Position numbers and translations under genes: made by a program | The notes under the pieces: generated by a model | Told to the model about the DNA's origin: nothing | What the model saw: only the letters and a program-made list of their open reading frames with translations | The model's database searches: none | Part shown: piece after piece, positions 28,911-38,139 of the stretch | How positions within the stretch are numbered: the stretch's first letter is position 1 | Layout: each line of letters begins with the position of its first letter | Assembly (NCBI GenBank): GCA_902617625.1 | Contig: CACMXJ010000001.1 | Location: 15,001 to 79,000, forward strand | DNA: 64,000 bases | Source: an uncultured Pelagibacteraceae bacterium | GTDB taxonomy: Bacteria > Pseudomonadota > Alphaproteobacteria > Pelagibacterales > Pelagibacteraceae | Reading direction: 5' to 3'

Positions 28911-30233
28911 ATGCGTGTTATAAAAATTAAGAATAAAATTAAGAAATTTAATAAAGTTTTATCAATCGAAGGAGATAAAAGCTTGTCTATAAGATGGGCA
29001 CTTATCGCTTCTCAATCAGAGTATAAATCTAAATCAATTAACTTATTACTTTCACAGGATGTAATAAATACTTTAAAATGTCTAAGAAAACTTGGTGTTA
29101 AAATAAAGATAAGAAAAAATTTTTGTGAAATAAATGGCGTGGGATTAAATGGGTTTAAATATAAGAAAAACTTGATTTTAGACGCTGGAAACTCAGGTAC
29201 TCTAGGTAGGCTTATCTTGGGTCTTTTAACTCATTCAAATAAAACAATTAAATTAAAAGGTGACCAAAGTTTATCAAAGAGAGACTTTTTAAGGATTATT
29301 AAACCTTTAAAGAAGTTTGGAGCAGAATTTAAAAGTAATTTTGGAAAACTTCCAATCACAATAAAAGGGACAAGTGATCCTCATCCAATAGTCTTTAATG
29401 AGACAAGAGGATCTGCTCAAGTCAAAAGCTCTGTGATGCTAGCAGCATTGAATACAAATGGTGAAACAATAATTAAATCAAAAAAATCAAGAAATCATAG
29501 TGAACTTCTTTTCAAACATTTAAAATTACCAATTAAAGTTTTAAAAAAAAGAGATTATGATCTTATAAAAATTAAGGGTAAAAAAAAAATACCTGCATTA
29601 AACTACAAAATACCATCTGACATAAGCTCATGTGCTTTTTTTATAGTGCTTACTATCTTATCGAAAAATTCTAAATTAATAATTAGAAATGTTAATATAA
29701 ATCCATCAAGAGTAGGTATTTTGTACATTCTTAGTATGATGGGAGCTAAAATACAAAAAATAAATTTAAGAAACTACAAGGGTGAAAAAATAGCGGATTT
29801 AATTATTAAAAGTACAAATAGAATTAAACCTATAAATTGTCCCTCTAAACTTAATAGTTCTGCGATAGATGAATTTTTACTAATATTTCTTGTAGCAGCA
29901 AAAGCAAAAGGAATTTCTTATTTTAAGAATTTATCTGAATTAAATGAAAAAGAGAGTCCTAGATTGAAATGGGGCTCTAAAATTCTTAATAAAATGGGAG
30001 TAAAAAATGTTTTGACTGATAAAAGTATTAAGATCTATGGAAATCCTAATTTAGAAATTAAAAATAAAATAGTTATTAAAAATTTTCTTAAGGATCATAG
30101 AGTTTTTATGACCTCTACTATAGCGGCATTGATTTTTGGAGGTAACTGGTCTATAGCCAATAAAGACGCTATAAATACGTCTTTTCCGACTTTTTTAAAA
30201 AAAATTAAGTATTTAGGAGGTAAAATACACTAA
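28911..30233 (+). CDS. aroA: 3-phosphoshikimate 1-carboxyvinyltransferase (EPSP synthase)
   Basis: AroA, 440 residues, makes EPSP in the shikimate pathway. Visible motifs are GDKSLSIRWALIAS near the N-terminus, LDAGNSGTLGRLILG and ETRGSAQVKSSVMLAALN. The C-terminal KDHRVFMTSTIAALIF takes the place of the usual KES(D)R.A block. With aroK-aroB at 62 kb the pathway is well represented. It precedes rpsA, but the intervening cmk gene found in many bacteria is absent. Confidence 0.92.
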   Translation: MRVIKIKNKIKKFNKVLSIEGDKSLSIRWALIASQSEYKSKSINLLLSQDVINTLKCLRKLGVKIKIRKNFCEINGVGLNGFKYKKNLILDAGNSGTLGRLILGLLTHSNKTIKLKGDQSLSKRDFLRIIKPLKKFGAEFKSNFGKLPITIKGTSDPHPIVFNETRGSAQVKSSVMLAALNTNGETIIKSKKSRNHSELLFKHLKLPIKVLKKRDYDLIKIKGKKKIPALNYKIPSDISSCAFFIVLTILSKNSKLIIRNVNINPSRVGILYILSMMGAKIQKINLRNYKGEKIADLIIKSTNRIKPINCPSKLNSSAIDEFLLIFLVAAKAKGISYFKNLSELNEKESPRLKWGSKILNKMGVKNVLTDKSIKIYGNPNLEIKNKIVIKNFLKDHRVFMTSTIAALIFGGNWSIANKDAINTSFPTFLKKIKYLGGKIH

Positions 30234-30313
30234 ATTCTCTGTTGATCTTATCTTTAAATTTATCTAAAAGGTCAAAGTTTTTAAAACTATAAAAACAGAA
30301 ACGAACAAAATTA

Positions 30314-32035
30314 ATGGAAGTATATAAAGATCTATCAAACCCAGCATCTAAAGAGTTTGAAAATTTATTAAATAATCAACTTTCGAAAATCACTATCGAA
30401 GAAGGTAAAATTATTGAGGGTAAAGTGAATAAAATCACTGAAAAGTATATTTTTCTATACATACCAAACTTAAAATCTGAACCAGTTTTAGACATTAATG
30501 AATTAAAAACAATGGGATTAAGTGATAAAATTAAAATTGGTGAGACAATACCAGTATTATTAGAAAAGATAGAAGACAAAAATGGGGATGTGGTTGTATC
30601 TGCTAGCAAAGCTCAAAAAATTAAAGGTTGGGATAAATTAGTCGAGGCCTATGAAAAAAAAGAACCCATTATGGGAAAAATTGTATCCAAATGTAAAGGT
30701 GGATGTATAGTTGAGCATTTGGAAACAGGGTCGCTAATGTTTTTACCAGGATCACAAATAAGTGACAAACCTTTAAAAGATATAAGTCATTTGATGAACG
30801 AACCACAAAAATTTGCTTTGATTAAATTAGACAAAATAAGAGGTAATGCTTGTGTTTCTCGAAAAGAAATAATTTCATCTTTCAAAAAAGAGGATAAAGC
30901 AAAGATTGTAGAAAAATATAAAATTGGTGATGTGATTAAGGATGCTGAGGTGAAAGGTTATAGTTCATTTGGCTGTTTTTTTAATGTCAATAATGAATTA
31001 GATGTATTGGTACATCTACAAGAAATATCTTATAGCAGAGTAAATCATCCTGAAGAAGTTTTTAATATTGGTGAAAAACATGATCTTAAAGTTATAAGCA
31101 TTGATAAAGAAAAATTACAAATTGGTTGTTCAATTAAACAACTGTCTCCTGATCCTTTTGAGCATGTTGAGAATTATGAATTGAATAAAGTTTATAAAGC
31201 AAAGGTCGTAAAGATCATAGACTTTGGAGCATTTTGTGAACTAGAGCCAGGTTTGACAACTTTATTGCACTCAAGTGAATTGAGTTGGACCAAAAAAAAT
31301 GCTTCTGCAAAGAAAATGTTTAAAGTTGGAGATGAAATAGATTGTGTTATCACTGAGATTGATAAAGACAAAAGAAGGATCGCAATTTCATTTAAACAAG
31401 CAAAAGAAAATCCTTTTATTACTTTCGAAAAAAAATATCCAGTTGGAACAATAATTGAGGCGGAGGTAGTTAATAAAAATGAATATTCTTTATTTGTGAG
31501 TGTAAAAGATTTAGATGTTGATGCTTTTTTACATTGTAATGATTTAACTTATCTAAATAATGGAGAAGAAGAATTAAAAAAATATGATATCAAAGATAAA
31601 ATTAAAGTTAAGGTTTTAGAAATTAAAACTGAAGATCAAAAAATTAGGGTAGGATTAAGACAAACTCAACCGGATCCATTAGATTGGTTTAAGGATAAAA
31701 AATTAAACCAAATTATTACAGTGAAAATCATCTCTACTGATAACAAAGGTCTTATTGTAAGGCCAGAGGGATGTGAGATGGACTTTAATATTAAGAAAAA
31801 TCAAATTGCAATTAGTGCTGCTGATGCCCGACCTTCAAGATTCACTGGTGGTGAAAGAATTGATTGTGCAATTGCAGATTTAGATTTGGAAAAAAGAAAA
31901 GTTACTCTAAGTATTAAACTATTAGAGGAAATTCAGAAAAAAGAGGCTTTAGATAAGTATGGAGCTGAGGGATCTGGAAAGAATTTACCTTTTTCATCAT
32001 TGTCAGATGATTTAGATAAAAAGAAAGAAAAATAA
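30314..32035 (+). CDS. rpsA: 30S ribosomal protein S1
   Basis: S1, 573 residues, binds mRNA on the 30S subunit. It shows six S1-type OB repeats, for example GKVNKITEKYIFLYIP, KGYSSFGCFFNVNNELDVLVH, KAKVVKIIDFGAFCELEPGL and VRPEGCEMDFNIKKNQI, each ending in the hallmark of helix-binding residues. The length is right for a six-repeat S1. The 80-bp upstream gap contains only AT-rich sequence. ihfB follows after 14 bp. Confidence 0.95.
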   Translation: MEVYKDLSNPASKEFENLLNNQLSKITIEEGKIIEGKVNKITEKYIFLYIPNLKSEPVLDINELKTMGLSDKIKIGETIPVLLEKIEDKNGDVVVSASKAQKIKGWDKLVEAYEKKEPIMGKIVSKCKGGCIVEHLETGSLMFLPGSQISDKPLKDISHLMNEPQKFALIKLDKIRGNACVSRKEIISSFKKEDKAKIVEKYKIGDVIKDAEVKGYSSFGCFFNVNNELDVLVHLQEISYSRVNHPEEVFNIGEKHDLKVISIDKEKLQIGCSIKQLSPDPFEHVENYELNKVYKAKVVKIIDFGAFCELEPGLTTLLHSSELSWTKKNASAKKMFKVGDEIDCVITEIDKDKRRIAISFKQAKENPFITFEKKYPVGTIIEAEVVNKNEYSLFVSVKDLDVDAFLHCNDLTYLNNGEEELKKYDIKDKIKVKVLEIKTEDQKIRVGLRQTQPDPLDWFKDKKLNQIITVKIISTDNKGLIVRPEGCEMDFNIKKNQIAISAADARPSRFTGGERIDCAIADLDLEKRKVTLSIKLLEEIQKKEALDKYGAEGSGKNLPFSSLSDDLDKKKEK

Positions 32036-32049
32036 TATAAGTATTTAAA

Positions 32050-32343
32050 TTGGCTATTGTAAAATCAAAGCTTTTAAAACAACTTTCAGAAAACTATCCA
32101 AATTTTTTAAAAAAAGATTTAGAAAAATTCACAAATATTATTTTTGATGAAATAAAAAGAACTTTAAAAAGAGGAGAGAGAATAGAGCTTAGAGGGTTCG
32201 GAGTATTTTCAACAAATATTCAAAAATCTCGGATATCTAGGAATCCTAAAACTGGAGAAAAAGTAAATACACCAGAAAAAAAAACAATTCACTTCAAAAT
32301 GTCAAAAGATTTGTTTAAAATTTTAAATGATGAAAAAAAATAA
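32050..32343 (+). CDS. ihfB: Integration host factor beta subunit
   Basis: This 97-residue DNA-bending HU/IHF protein has the family signature GFGVFSTNIQKSRISRNPKTG and RGERIELRGFG. The start codon is TTG (MAIVKSKLLKQL). Linkage to rpsA identifies it as the beta subunit. The 3' end overlaps the start of pyrF. Confidence 0.93.
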   Translation: MAIVKSKLLKQLSENYPNFLKKDLEKFTNIIFDEIKRTLKRGERIELRGFGVFSTNIQKSRISRNPKTGEKVNTPEKKTIHFKMSKDLFKILNDEKK

Positions 32344-33004
32344 AGTATTTGTTGCTTGTGACAGCGCTAATATTTTAAAAATAAAAAAAATCATTAAAGA
32401 AACACAAAATAAAAAATTAAGAATTGGATATAAATTTGGATTAGAATTTTTAAATTCAAAATATGGGAGAAACTTTTTATCTAAGATAAAAAATAAGATA
32501 ATATTCGCAGATCTTAAAATCCACGATATTCCGAATACTTGTTTATCAACTATTAAAGCGATGAAAGATTTAAATATAAATTACTTAACTATTCATATTA
32601 GTTCTGGATTAGAGGCTTTAAAAGCCTGTAAAAAAATATCAGGAAAAACAAAATTAATAGGTGTCACAACATTAACTTCTTTAAATAATAAATCTTTAAA
32701 AGAAATTGGTTACAGCAAAAATATTAATCAACTTGTATCTCATCAAGTAAAATTGGCAAAAAAGGCTAACTTAGATGCTGTTGTGTGTAGTGCGCATGAA
32801 GTAAAGATTGTTAAAAAATTCTTCAAAAAAGAAATCATTACCCCAGGAATAAGATTTAATAATAAAGCAGATGATCAAAAAAGAGTTCTTACTCCAAAAC
32901 AGGCATACAAAAATGGCAGTGATTGGCTTGTAATAGGAAGGCCTATAACAAAAGGTAACATAAAAAAGAATATCCAATCATTAGTTGATCATTTAAGCAA
33001 ATGA
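32330..33004 (+). CDS. pyrF: Orotidine 5'-phosphate decarboxylase
   Basis: PyrF, about 224 residues, makes UMP from OMP. The catalytic Asp-Lys tetrad is visible as FADLKIHDIPNT, with TPGIRF and a C-terminal WLVIGRPIT phosphate site. I choose the second of two adjacent ATGs at 32330, which overlaps ihfB by 14 bp; the first is at 32327. The stop overlaps trpF by 4 bp. Confidence 0.93.
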   Translation: MKKNKVFVACDSANILKIKKIIKETQNKKLRIGYKFGLEFLNSKYGRNFLSKIKNKIIFADLKIHDIPNTCLSTIKAMKDLNINYLTIHISSGLEALKACKKISGKTKLIGVTTLTSLNNKSLKEIGYSKNINQLVSHQVKLAKKANLDAVVCSAHEVKIVKKFFKKEIITPGIRFNNKADDQKRVLTPKQAYKNGSDWLVIGRPITKGNIKKNIQSLVDHLSK

Positions 33005-33618
33005 TCAGAGATTTAAAAATTTGTGGGATCTCAGATCCTAAGACTTTGAATTATATTTTAAATCATCCACATCCACCAAAATTTATTGGTTTCATCACAA
33101 ATTACACAGAGAGTAAAAGATATGTTAAATACGAAAATTTAAAAAATTTGGTAAACGTTAATAAGAAACAGTCTAATTTTGTCTCAGTGCTTGTAAGTCC
33201 AACGAATGAATTACTAGAGAAAATTAAAGATCTTAATTTTGATTATTACCAACTTTATGATGTTGACCCTGTCAGAACTTTTGAAATCAAAACAAAATAC
33301 AAAATTAAGATAATTTCAGCACTTACGATTTCAAATAAAGAGGATGTAGATAAATATAAAGATTATCTAAAAATCTCAGATATAATTCTTTTTGACTCAA
33401 AAGGTTACCATAAGTCTGAGAGCTTTGATCATAATCTATTAGAACAGGTGCCTAATGAAGTAAATAAAATGATTGCAGGAAATATTCAAATAGATGATAT
33501 TCCTAATTTTAAAGATAAAGACTTCATAATTGATTTATCTGGATCAATTGAAAGTAATGAAGGAAAAAAAGATATTAATAAAATTGATAGATTATTGAGA
33601 TTATTTGCAAAACCATGA
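33001..33618 (+). CDS. trpF: Phosphoribosylanthranilate isomerase
   Basis: TrpF, 205 residues, is an isomerase of tryptophan synthesis. The N-terminal LKICGISDPKTL and C-terminal IDLSGSIESNEGKKD match the KICG and SGVE-x-G-x-KD motifs of the family. The middle is divergent. Position directly before trpB-trpA, coupled by 4-bp overlaps on both sides, supports the call. Confidence 0.92.
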   Translation: MIRDLKICGISDPKTLNYILNHPHPPKFIGFITNYTESKRYVKYENLKNLVNVNKKQSNFVSVLVSPTNELLEKIKDLNFDYYQLYDVDPVRTFEIKTKYKIKIISALTISNKEDVDKYKDYLKISDIILFDSKGYHKSESFDHNLLEQVPNEVNKMIAGNIQIDDIPNFKDKDFIIDLSGSIESNEGKKDINKIDRLLRLFAKP

Positions 33619-34850
33619 AACTTAAAAAAGGAATACCAGTTATAGATCAAGGCGATAGACTTGGATTTTGGGGTGGTAAATTTGGAGGAAATTTTGTCCC
33701 TGAAACATTGAAAAAACCTATAGAAGATTTAGAAATACTTTTTAATAAACTCAAAAAAGATAGAAATTTTATTAACGAGAGGGATAAATATTTTAAAAAT
33801 TGGGTTGGTAGTCCTACTCGTTTTATCAAATTAGAAAATTTAACAGAGTATGTGGGTGGGGCTCAAATTTGGTCTAAAGTTGTATCTGATGCAAACGGAG
33901 GCGCACACAAAATTTATAATGCAACTGTCCACTGTTTACTTGCAAAACGTTCTGGAAAAAAAGTAATTTGTGGAGACACTGGTGCTGGGTATGCAGGTAA
34001 AATGTTAAGTATGGCAGCCAAAAAATTTGGATTAAAATGTAAAATTTTCATGGGTGCAAAAGATATTCAAAGGCAACAACCCAATGTAAGAGCGATGAAA
34101 AAAAATGGGGCGGAGGTTATTCCTGTATACTCTGGAAGTCAAACTCTCGTAGATGCAGTGTCTGAGTGCATGCGTTATTGGGTTGCAAATTGTGATAAAG
34201 TGGCAATGTGTGTTGGTAGCACTGTTGGCCCAGCAGTTTTCGTTCGTATCTGTGGATGGAGTACAAGTCAAATATCAAGAGAATTAAAAACTCAATTAGT
34301 TAATGAGTTTGGGTCAGTTCCAAAGAAACTCAAACTTTATAATTGTGTTGGAGGGGGAAGTTCTAGTTTTGGTTTTTGGAATGAGTTTATGGATTATGAT
34401 AAAAAACAGTGTGAATTTATTGGTGTAGAAGCCGGTGGACCAGCAAAAAGTAAAAAACATGCAGCTCCACTAACATATGGATCTAAAATAGGAATTCTTC
34501 ATGGTGCAGCACAATATGTAAATCAAAATACTGATGGTCAAATAGAAGAAACAGAGTCAATTTCTGCTGGACTAGATTATCCAGGTATTTCTCCACTTCA
34601 TTGTTTTCTTAAAGACACAAAAAGAGCAAGATACACTGCGGCGAGTGATGAAGAAGCTTTAAGAGCATACAAACTGGTAACAAAGTTTGAAAAATTAAGA
34701 CCTTCCTTGGAACCAAGTCATGCTTTCTCAGTTGCAATAGCAGAGGCAAAAAGATTTAGTGAGGATACAATTGTTGTAGTAAATAGTTGTGGGGATGCTT
34801 ACAAAGATCGAGCAATAATAGAGAGAAGATTGGGAAAAAAATATGTCTAA
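33615..34850 (+). CDS. trpB: Tryptophan synthase beta subunit
   Basis: TrpB, 411 residues, joins indole and serine using PLP. The PLP-binding lysine is in GGAHKIYNATVHC, and the phosphate-binding loop is CVGGGSSSFGFW. The family GAGYAGKML and GLDYPGISPLH blocks are also present. The start overlaps the stop of trpF, and its last 8 bp overlap trpA. Confidence 0.96.
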   Translation: MKLKKGIPVIDQGDRLGFWGGKFGGNFVPETLKKPIEDLEILFNKLKKDRNFINERDKYFKNWVGSPTRFIKLENLTEYVGGAQIWSKVVSDANGGAHKIYNATVHCLLAKRSGKKVICGDTGAGYAGKMLSMAAKKFGLKCKIFMGAKDIQRQQPNVRAMKKNGAEVIPVYSGSQTLVDAVSECMRYWVANCDKVAMCVGSTVGPAVFVRICGWSTSQISRELKTQLVNEFGSVPKKLKLYNCVGGGSSSFGFWNEFMDYDKKQCEFIGVEAGGPAKSKKHAAPLTYGSKIGILHGAAQYVNQNTDGQIEETESISAGLDYPGISPLHCFLKDTKRARYTAASDEEALRAYKLVTKFEKLRPSLEPSHAFSVAIAEAKRFSEDTIVVVNSCGDAYKDRAIIERRLGKKYV

Positions 34851-35643
34851 TCCAATAAGTTATGCATTTAAAAAAGCTAAAAGTGAAAAAAGGCCTGCTC
34901 TGTTAACTTATACCGTAGCTGGAGATGATTCAAAAAAACAATCCTTGGAAATATTAAAATCAATCTCCAAAAAGGTTGATATATTGGAAATTGGTGTACC
35001 TCACAACACTCCAGTTGCTGATGGAAGTCAAATTCAAACAAGCTCATATAGAGCAATCAAAAATGGAATTAAGGTAAATGATATTTTTAAAATTGTAAAA
35101 GATTTTAAAAAATTTGATAAGTATAAACCAGTTATATTGATGGGGTACTATAATATGATCTTTCAATATGGTGAAAATGAATTTTTAAAAAAATGTCAAA
35201 TTTCAGGAGTAAATGGATTAATAGTTGTAGATTTGCCTTGGCCTGAAAATAAGAAATTTGCAAGTAAATGTAAAAAAAAATCAATATTTTTTATTCAACT
35301 ACTATCACCGACTACTACTAAAAATAGGTTAAAAAAAATAATTAAAAACTCACATGAAATGATTTATTTCATATCTATGCTTTCTACTACTGGAGGAAAG
35401 CTTAAAGTTTCCTCTAAAGAAATATTGTCTAACTATGATAAAATAAAAAAAATCAACCCGAAAAAAAATGTTGTTATTGGTTTCGGTATCACTGAAAAAA
35501 CTATAAAATCGCTTAAAAAAGCTGATGGTTTAGTTGTTGGCAGTGCTATTTGTAGGGAAATAACGAATTCTATAAAAAAAAGACAAAATCCGGTCACAAA
35601 TGTTTATAATGTCGTAAATAGACTGAAAAATAAAATTAAATGA
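34843..35643 (+). CDS. trpA: Tryptophan synthase alpha subunit
   Basis: TrpA, 266 residues, cleaves indole-3-glycerol phosphate. It has the TIM-barrel pattern LEIGVPHNTPVADGSQIQ with the catalytic Glu, VDLPWPE with the catalytic Asp region, and VGFGITEK. The first loop has GVPHNTPVADG in place of the usual GVPFSDPMADG. Coupled to trpB and accD by short overlaps. Confidence 0.95.
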   Translation: MSNPISYAFKKAKSEKRPALLTYTVAGDDSKKQSLEILKSISKKVDILEIGVPHNTPVADGSQIQTSSYRAIKNGIKVNDIFKIVKDFKKFDKYKPVILMGYYNMIFQYGENEFLKKCQISGVNGLIVVDLPWPENKKFASKCKKKSIFFIQLLSPTTTKNRLKKIIKNSHEMIYFISMLSTTGGKLKVSSKEILSNYDKIKKINPKKNVVIGFGITEKTIKSLKKADGLVVGSAICREITNSIKKRQNPVTNVYNVVNRLKNKIK

Positions 35644-36572
35644 ATTGGATAACAAAAATAATTAAAGCTGGTGAAAAAATTAAAACAGCTATACATAAAA
35701 GAGCAACAAAAGAAGAAATTGCAAAAAGTGATTGGACTAGTTGCTGTAAAGGACCAATTTTAAAAAAAGACTTAGAGGAAAATCTTTGGGTGTGTCCTGA
35801 TTGCAATAAACACCACAGAATAAATCCAAAACAACGATTTGATATTTTTTTTGGAAAAAATAATTATGAAATTTTTAAAACACCAATACCAAAAGATGAT
35901 CCACTTGATTGGACAGATTCTAAATCTTACAAAGATAGATTAAAAAGTGCGAGAAAAAAGACAGGACTAGATTGTGGTATGATGGTTGTTTCTGGTTCAA
36001 TTAATAATATTAAAGTTACCGCAGTTGCATCAGACTTTGAATTTTTAGGTGCTTCAATGGCAGCTGCAGAGGGTGAGGCGTTTCTATATGGTATTCAACA
36101 TGCCATCGAAAACAAAAATCCTTTTATTTGTTTTAGTTCTGGGGGAGGAATGAGAATGATGGAAAGTTTGATTTCATTATCTCAAATGACAAGAACAACG
36201 ATGGCTATTAATGAATTAAAAAAAAATAATCTTCCTTATCTGGTTTGTTTAACGGATCCGACTGCTGGTGGAATTACAGCCTCTTACGCGATGTTGGGGG
36301 ACTTACACATTGCAGAGTCAGATCACGCTTTAATTGCTTTTGCTGGAGCTCGAGTTATCGAAGGAACGGTAAAAGAAAGTTTGCCAGAAAATTTTCAAAG
36401 AAGCTCTTATGTTCAGAAAACTGGGTTTGTGGACTTAATTCTCGATAGAAAAGATCTTCAAGAAAAAATTGGGATTTTAATTTCAATTCTATTAAATAAG
36501 AAACCTGTTATAAGCACTGAAGAAAATGAAACTTCAGAAGATAGTCAGTCACTTACAAAAGCTGCATCCTAA
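35640..36572 (+). CDS. accD: Acetyl-CoA carboxylase carboxyltransferase beta subunit
   Basis: AccD, 310 residues, partners AccA (13.9 kb). The carboxyltransferase core is clear: FEFLGASMAAAEGEA, FSSGGGMRMMESLISL and DPTAGGITASYAMLGD. The N-terminal zinc ribbon is altered. The second Cys pair is normal (VCPDC), but the first pair, usually CxxC, is adjacent (WTSCCKG). The C-terminus overlaps folC by 47 bp. The trpFBA-accD-folC order is conserved in alphaproteobacteria. Confidence 0.95.
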   Translation: MNWITKIIKAGEKIKTAIHKRATKEEIAKSDWTSCCKGPILKKDLEENLWVCPDCNKHHRINPKQRFDIFFGKNNYEIFKTPIPKDDPLDWTDSKSYKDRLKSARKKTGLDCGMMVVSGSINNIKVTAVASDFEFLGASMAAAEGEAFLYGIQHAIENKNPFICFSSGGGMRMMESLISLSQMTRTTMAINELKKNNLPYLVCLTDPTAGGITASYAMLGDLHIAESDHALIAFAGARVIEGTVKESLPENFQRSSYVQKTGFVDLILDRKDLQEKIGILISILLNKKPVISTEENETSEDSQSLTKAAS

Positions 36573-37791
36573 AGAAATAGATTTAAGTTTAGATCGTATA
36601 AAAATTCTTTGTGAAAAATTAGGCAATCCTCAAGAAAAAATAAAAGCAATATCAGTGGTAGGAACAAATGGTAAGCAATCTACCATTAATGCAATTTTTT
36701 CGATTCTCAAAGAAGCAAAAGTAAAATGCAATGTTTATACGAGCCCTCACATTCAAAAAATCAATGAGAGGTTTGTTTTTAATAATAATATGCTTCATGA
36801 TGATGAATTAATTGATCTTTTTGAAGAAGTTGAAAAAATAAATGATCAAAATCCCTTAACTTTTTTTGAGGCTTTGTCTGCTTGTTATTTCTATAAGGCT
36901 GCTCAATATCCCGATAATATTAATTTAATAGAGGCAGGTTTGTTTCATAGGTTTGACGCAACTAATATTCTAAAAAATAATTTAGCAAGTATTGTATGCT
37001 CTATTAGTAAAGATCATCTTGATTGGTTACCAAAGGATCAACAAACTATTAAAAAAATTGTATTTGAAAAAACATCTTCTCTTTTAAATTCTAATATAAT
37101 TGTATCTAAACAAAGCTCGGTTAAAACAACTGAAAGTATCAAAAAATCAATTTCACAAAACTTATCTAATAAATTGTTTTTTAATGAAGATTATAGTTAT
37201 TCTAACGGAGAAAATGGTTTTTTTTATTATGAAGATAAATTTGGTGGCTTAAAACTACCGTTACCAAATATTCTTGGACAATTTCAGTTAGAAAATATTT
37301 CAACAGCAATAGCAACAATAAGACAGTTAAATTTAGAAGTTAAAGATGATGATATAAAAAATGCTATTACTAAAATTGAGAGTATTGGCAGATTACAAGA
37401 AATAAAGTCTGGAAAAATTAAAAATCTAATCAAAAATAACCGATTATTGTTAGATGGAAGTCATAATGAAGATGGCGCAAGAGTTTTAAATGAATATCTC
37501 CAAACCTTAGATTGTAATAAGCATTTTATTATAGGAATGATGTCTAATAAAAATCATGAAGAATATATTAGCCACTTTAAAGATATTTCGTCTCTAACCA
37601 CTGTTGATATCCCTAATCAGCAAAATGCTATCAGTGGTAAAAAATTAAAAGAAAAATTTCAAAATGTTTTTAATGCTAAATACGAGAACAATATTGAGAA
37701 AGCAATTAAGTCCTTAACACTTAAAGAAAATGATATATTAATAATTACAGGATCTTTGTATTTAGCTGGCGAAATATTAAACTTAAATTAG
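36526..37791 (+). CDS. folC: Dihydrofolate/folylpolyglutamate synthase
   Basis: FolC, 421 residues, makes dihydrofolate and adds glutamates. The start at 36526 is needed to include the family N-terminus LQKLHPKEIDLSLDRIK and LGNPQ, so the 47-bp overlap with accD is real. The P-loop reads VVGTNGKQST, where most members have GKGST. SPHIQKINERF and DGSHNEDGARVL are also present. Convergent overlap of 4 bp with trxA. Confidence 0.93.
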   Translation: MKLQKIVSHLQKLHPKEIDLSLDRIKILCEKLGNPQEKIKAISVVGTNGKQSTINAIFSILKEAKVKCNVYTSPHIQKINERFVFNNNMLHDDELIDLFEEVEKINDQNPLTFFEALSACYFYKAAQYPDNINLIEAGLFHRFDATNILKNNLASIVCSISKDHLDWLPKDQQTIKKIVFEKTSSLLNSNIIVSKQSSVKTTESIKKSISQNLSNKLFFNEDYSYSNGENGFFYYEDKFGGLKLPLPNILGQFQLENISTAIATIRQLNLEVKDDDIKNAITKIESIGRLQEIKSGKIKNLIKNNRLLLDGSHNEDGARVLNEYLQTLDCNKHFIIGMMSNKNHEEYISHFKDISSLTTVDIPNQQNAISGKKLKEKFQNVFNAKYENNIEKAIKSLTLKENDILIITGSLYLAGEILNLN

Positions 37792-38105
37792 ATATTTTTT
37801 TCTAAAAACTCTTTCATATGACTTTCTGGTACGCCACCAACTTTTCTATCAACCTCAACACCTTTTTTATAGATTATCACTGTTGGAACACCTCTTATTC
37901 CCGCAGCACTTCCAGTATTAATACCACCATCTTCTATATCAGCATAATAAAAACCAGCCTTGTCTTTATACTCAACCGCAAGCTTATCCATAATTGGTTT
38001 TAAAGACTTACAAGGGCCACACCAAGCAGCACTAAATTGAATTACTGAAACATCTTCACTTTTAATTTTGTTTTCAAAATCTTCATCTTTAAAATCTATA
38101 AGCAT
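37788..38105 (-). CDS. trxA: Thioredoxin
   Basis: This 105-residue thioredoxin has the redox motif WCGPCK (about 28-33) and the cis-Pro region GVPTVIIYKKG. It has no signal peptide, so it is cytoplasmic. The folC-trxA arrangement is widespread in alphaproteobacteria, although there it is usually codirectional after addA; here trxA is convergent with folC and no addAB is seen. Confidence 0.94.
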   Translation of the reverse strand: MLIDFKDEDFENKIKSEDVSVIQFSAAWCGPCKSLKPIMDKLAVEYKDKAGFYYADIEDGGINTGSAAGIRGVPTVIIYKKGVEVDRKVGGVPESHMKEFLEKNI

Positions 38106-38139
38106 AAATCCTTTCTATTAATTTGTTTATTAAAGTCAA

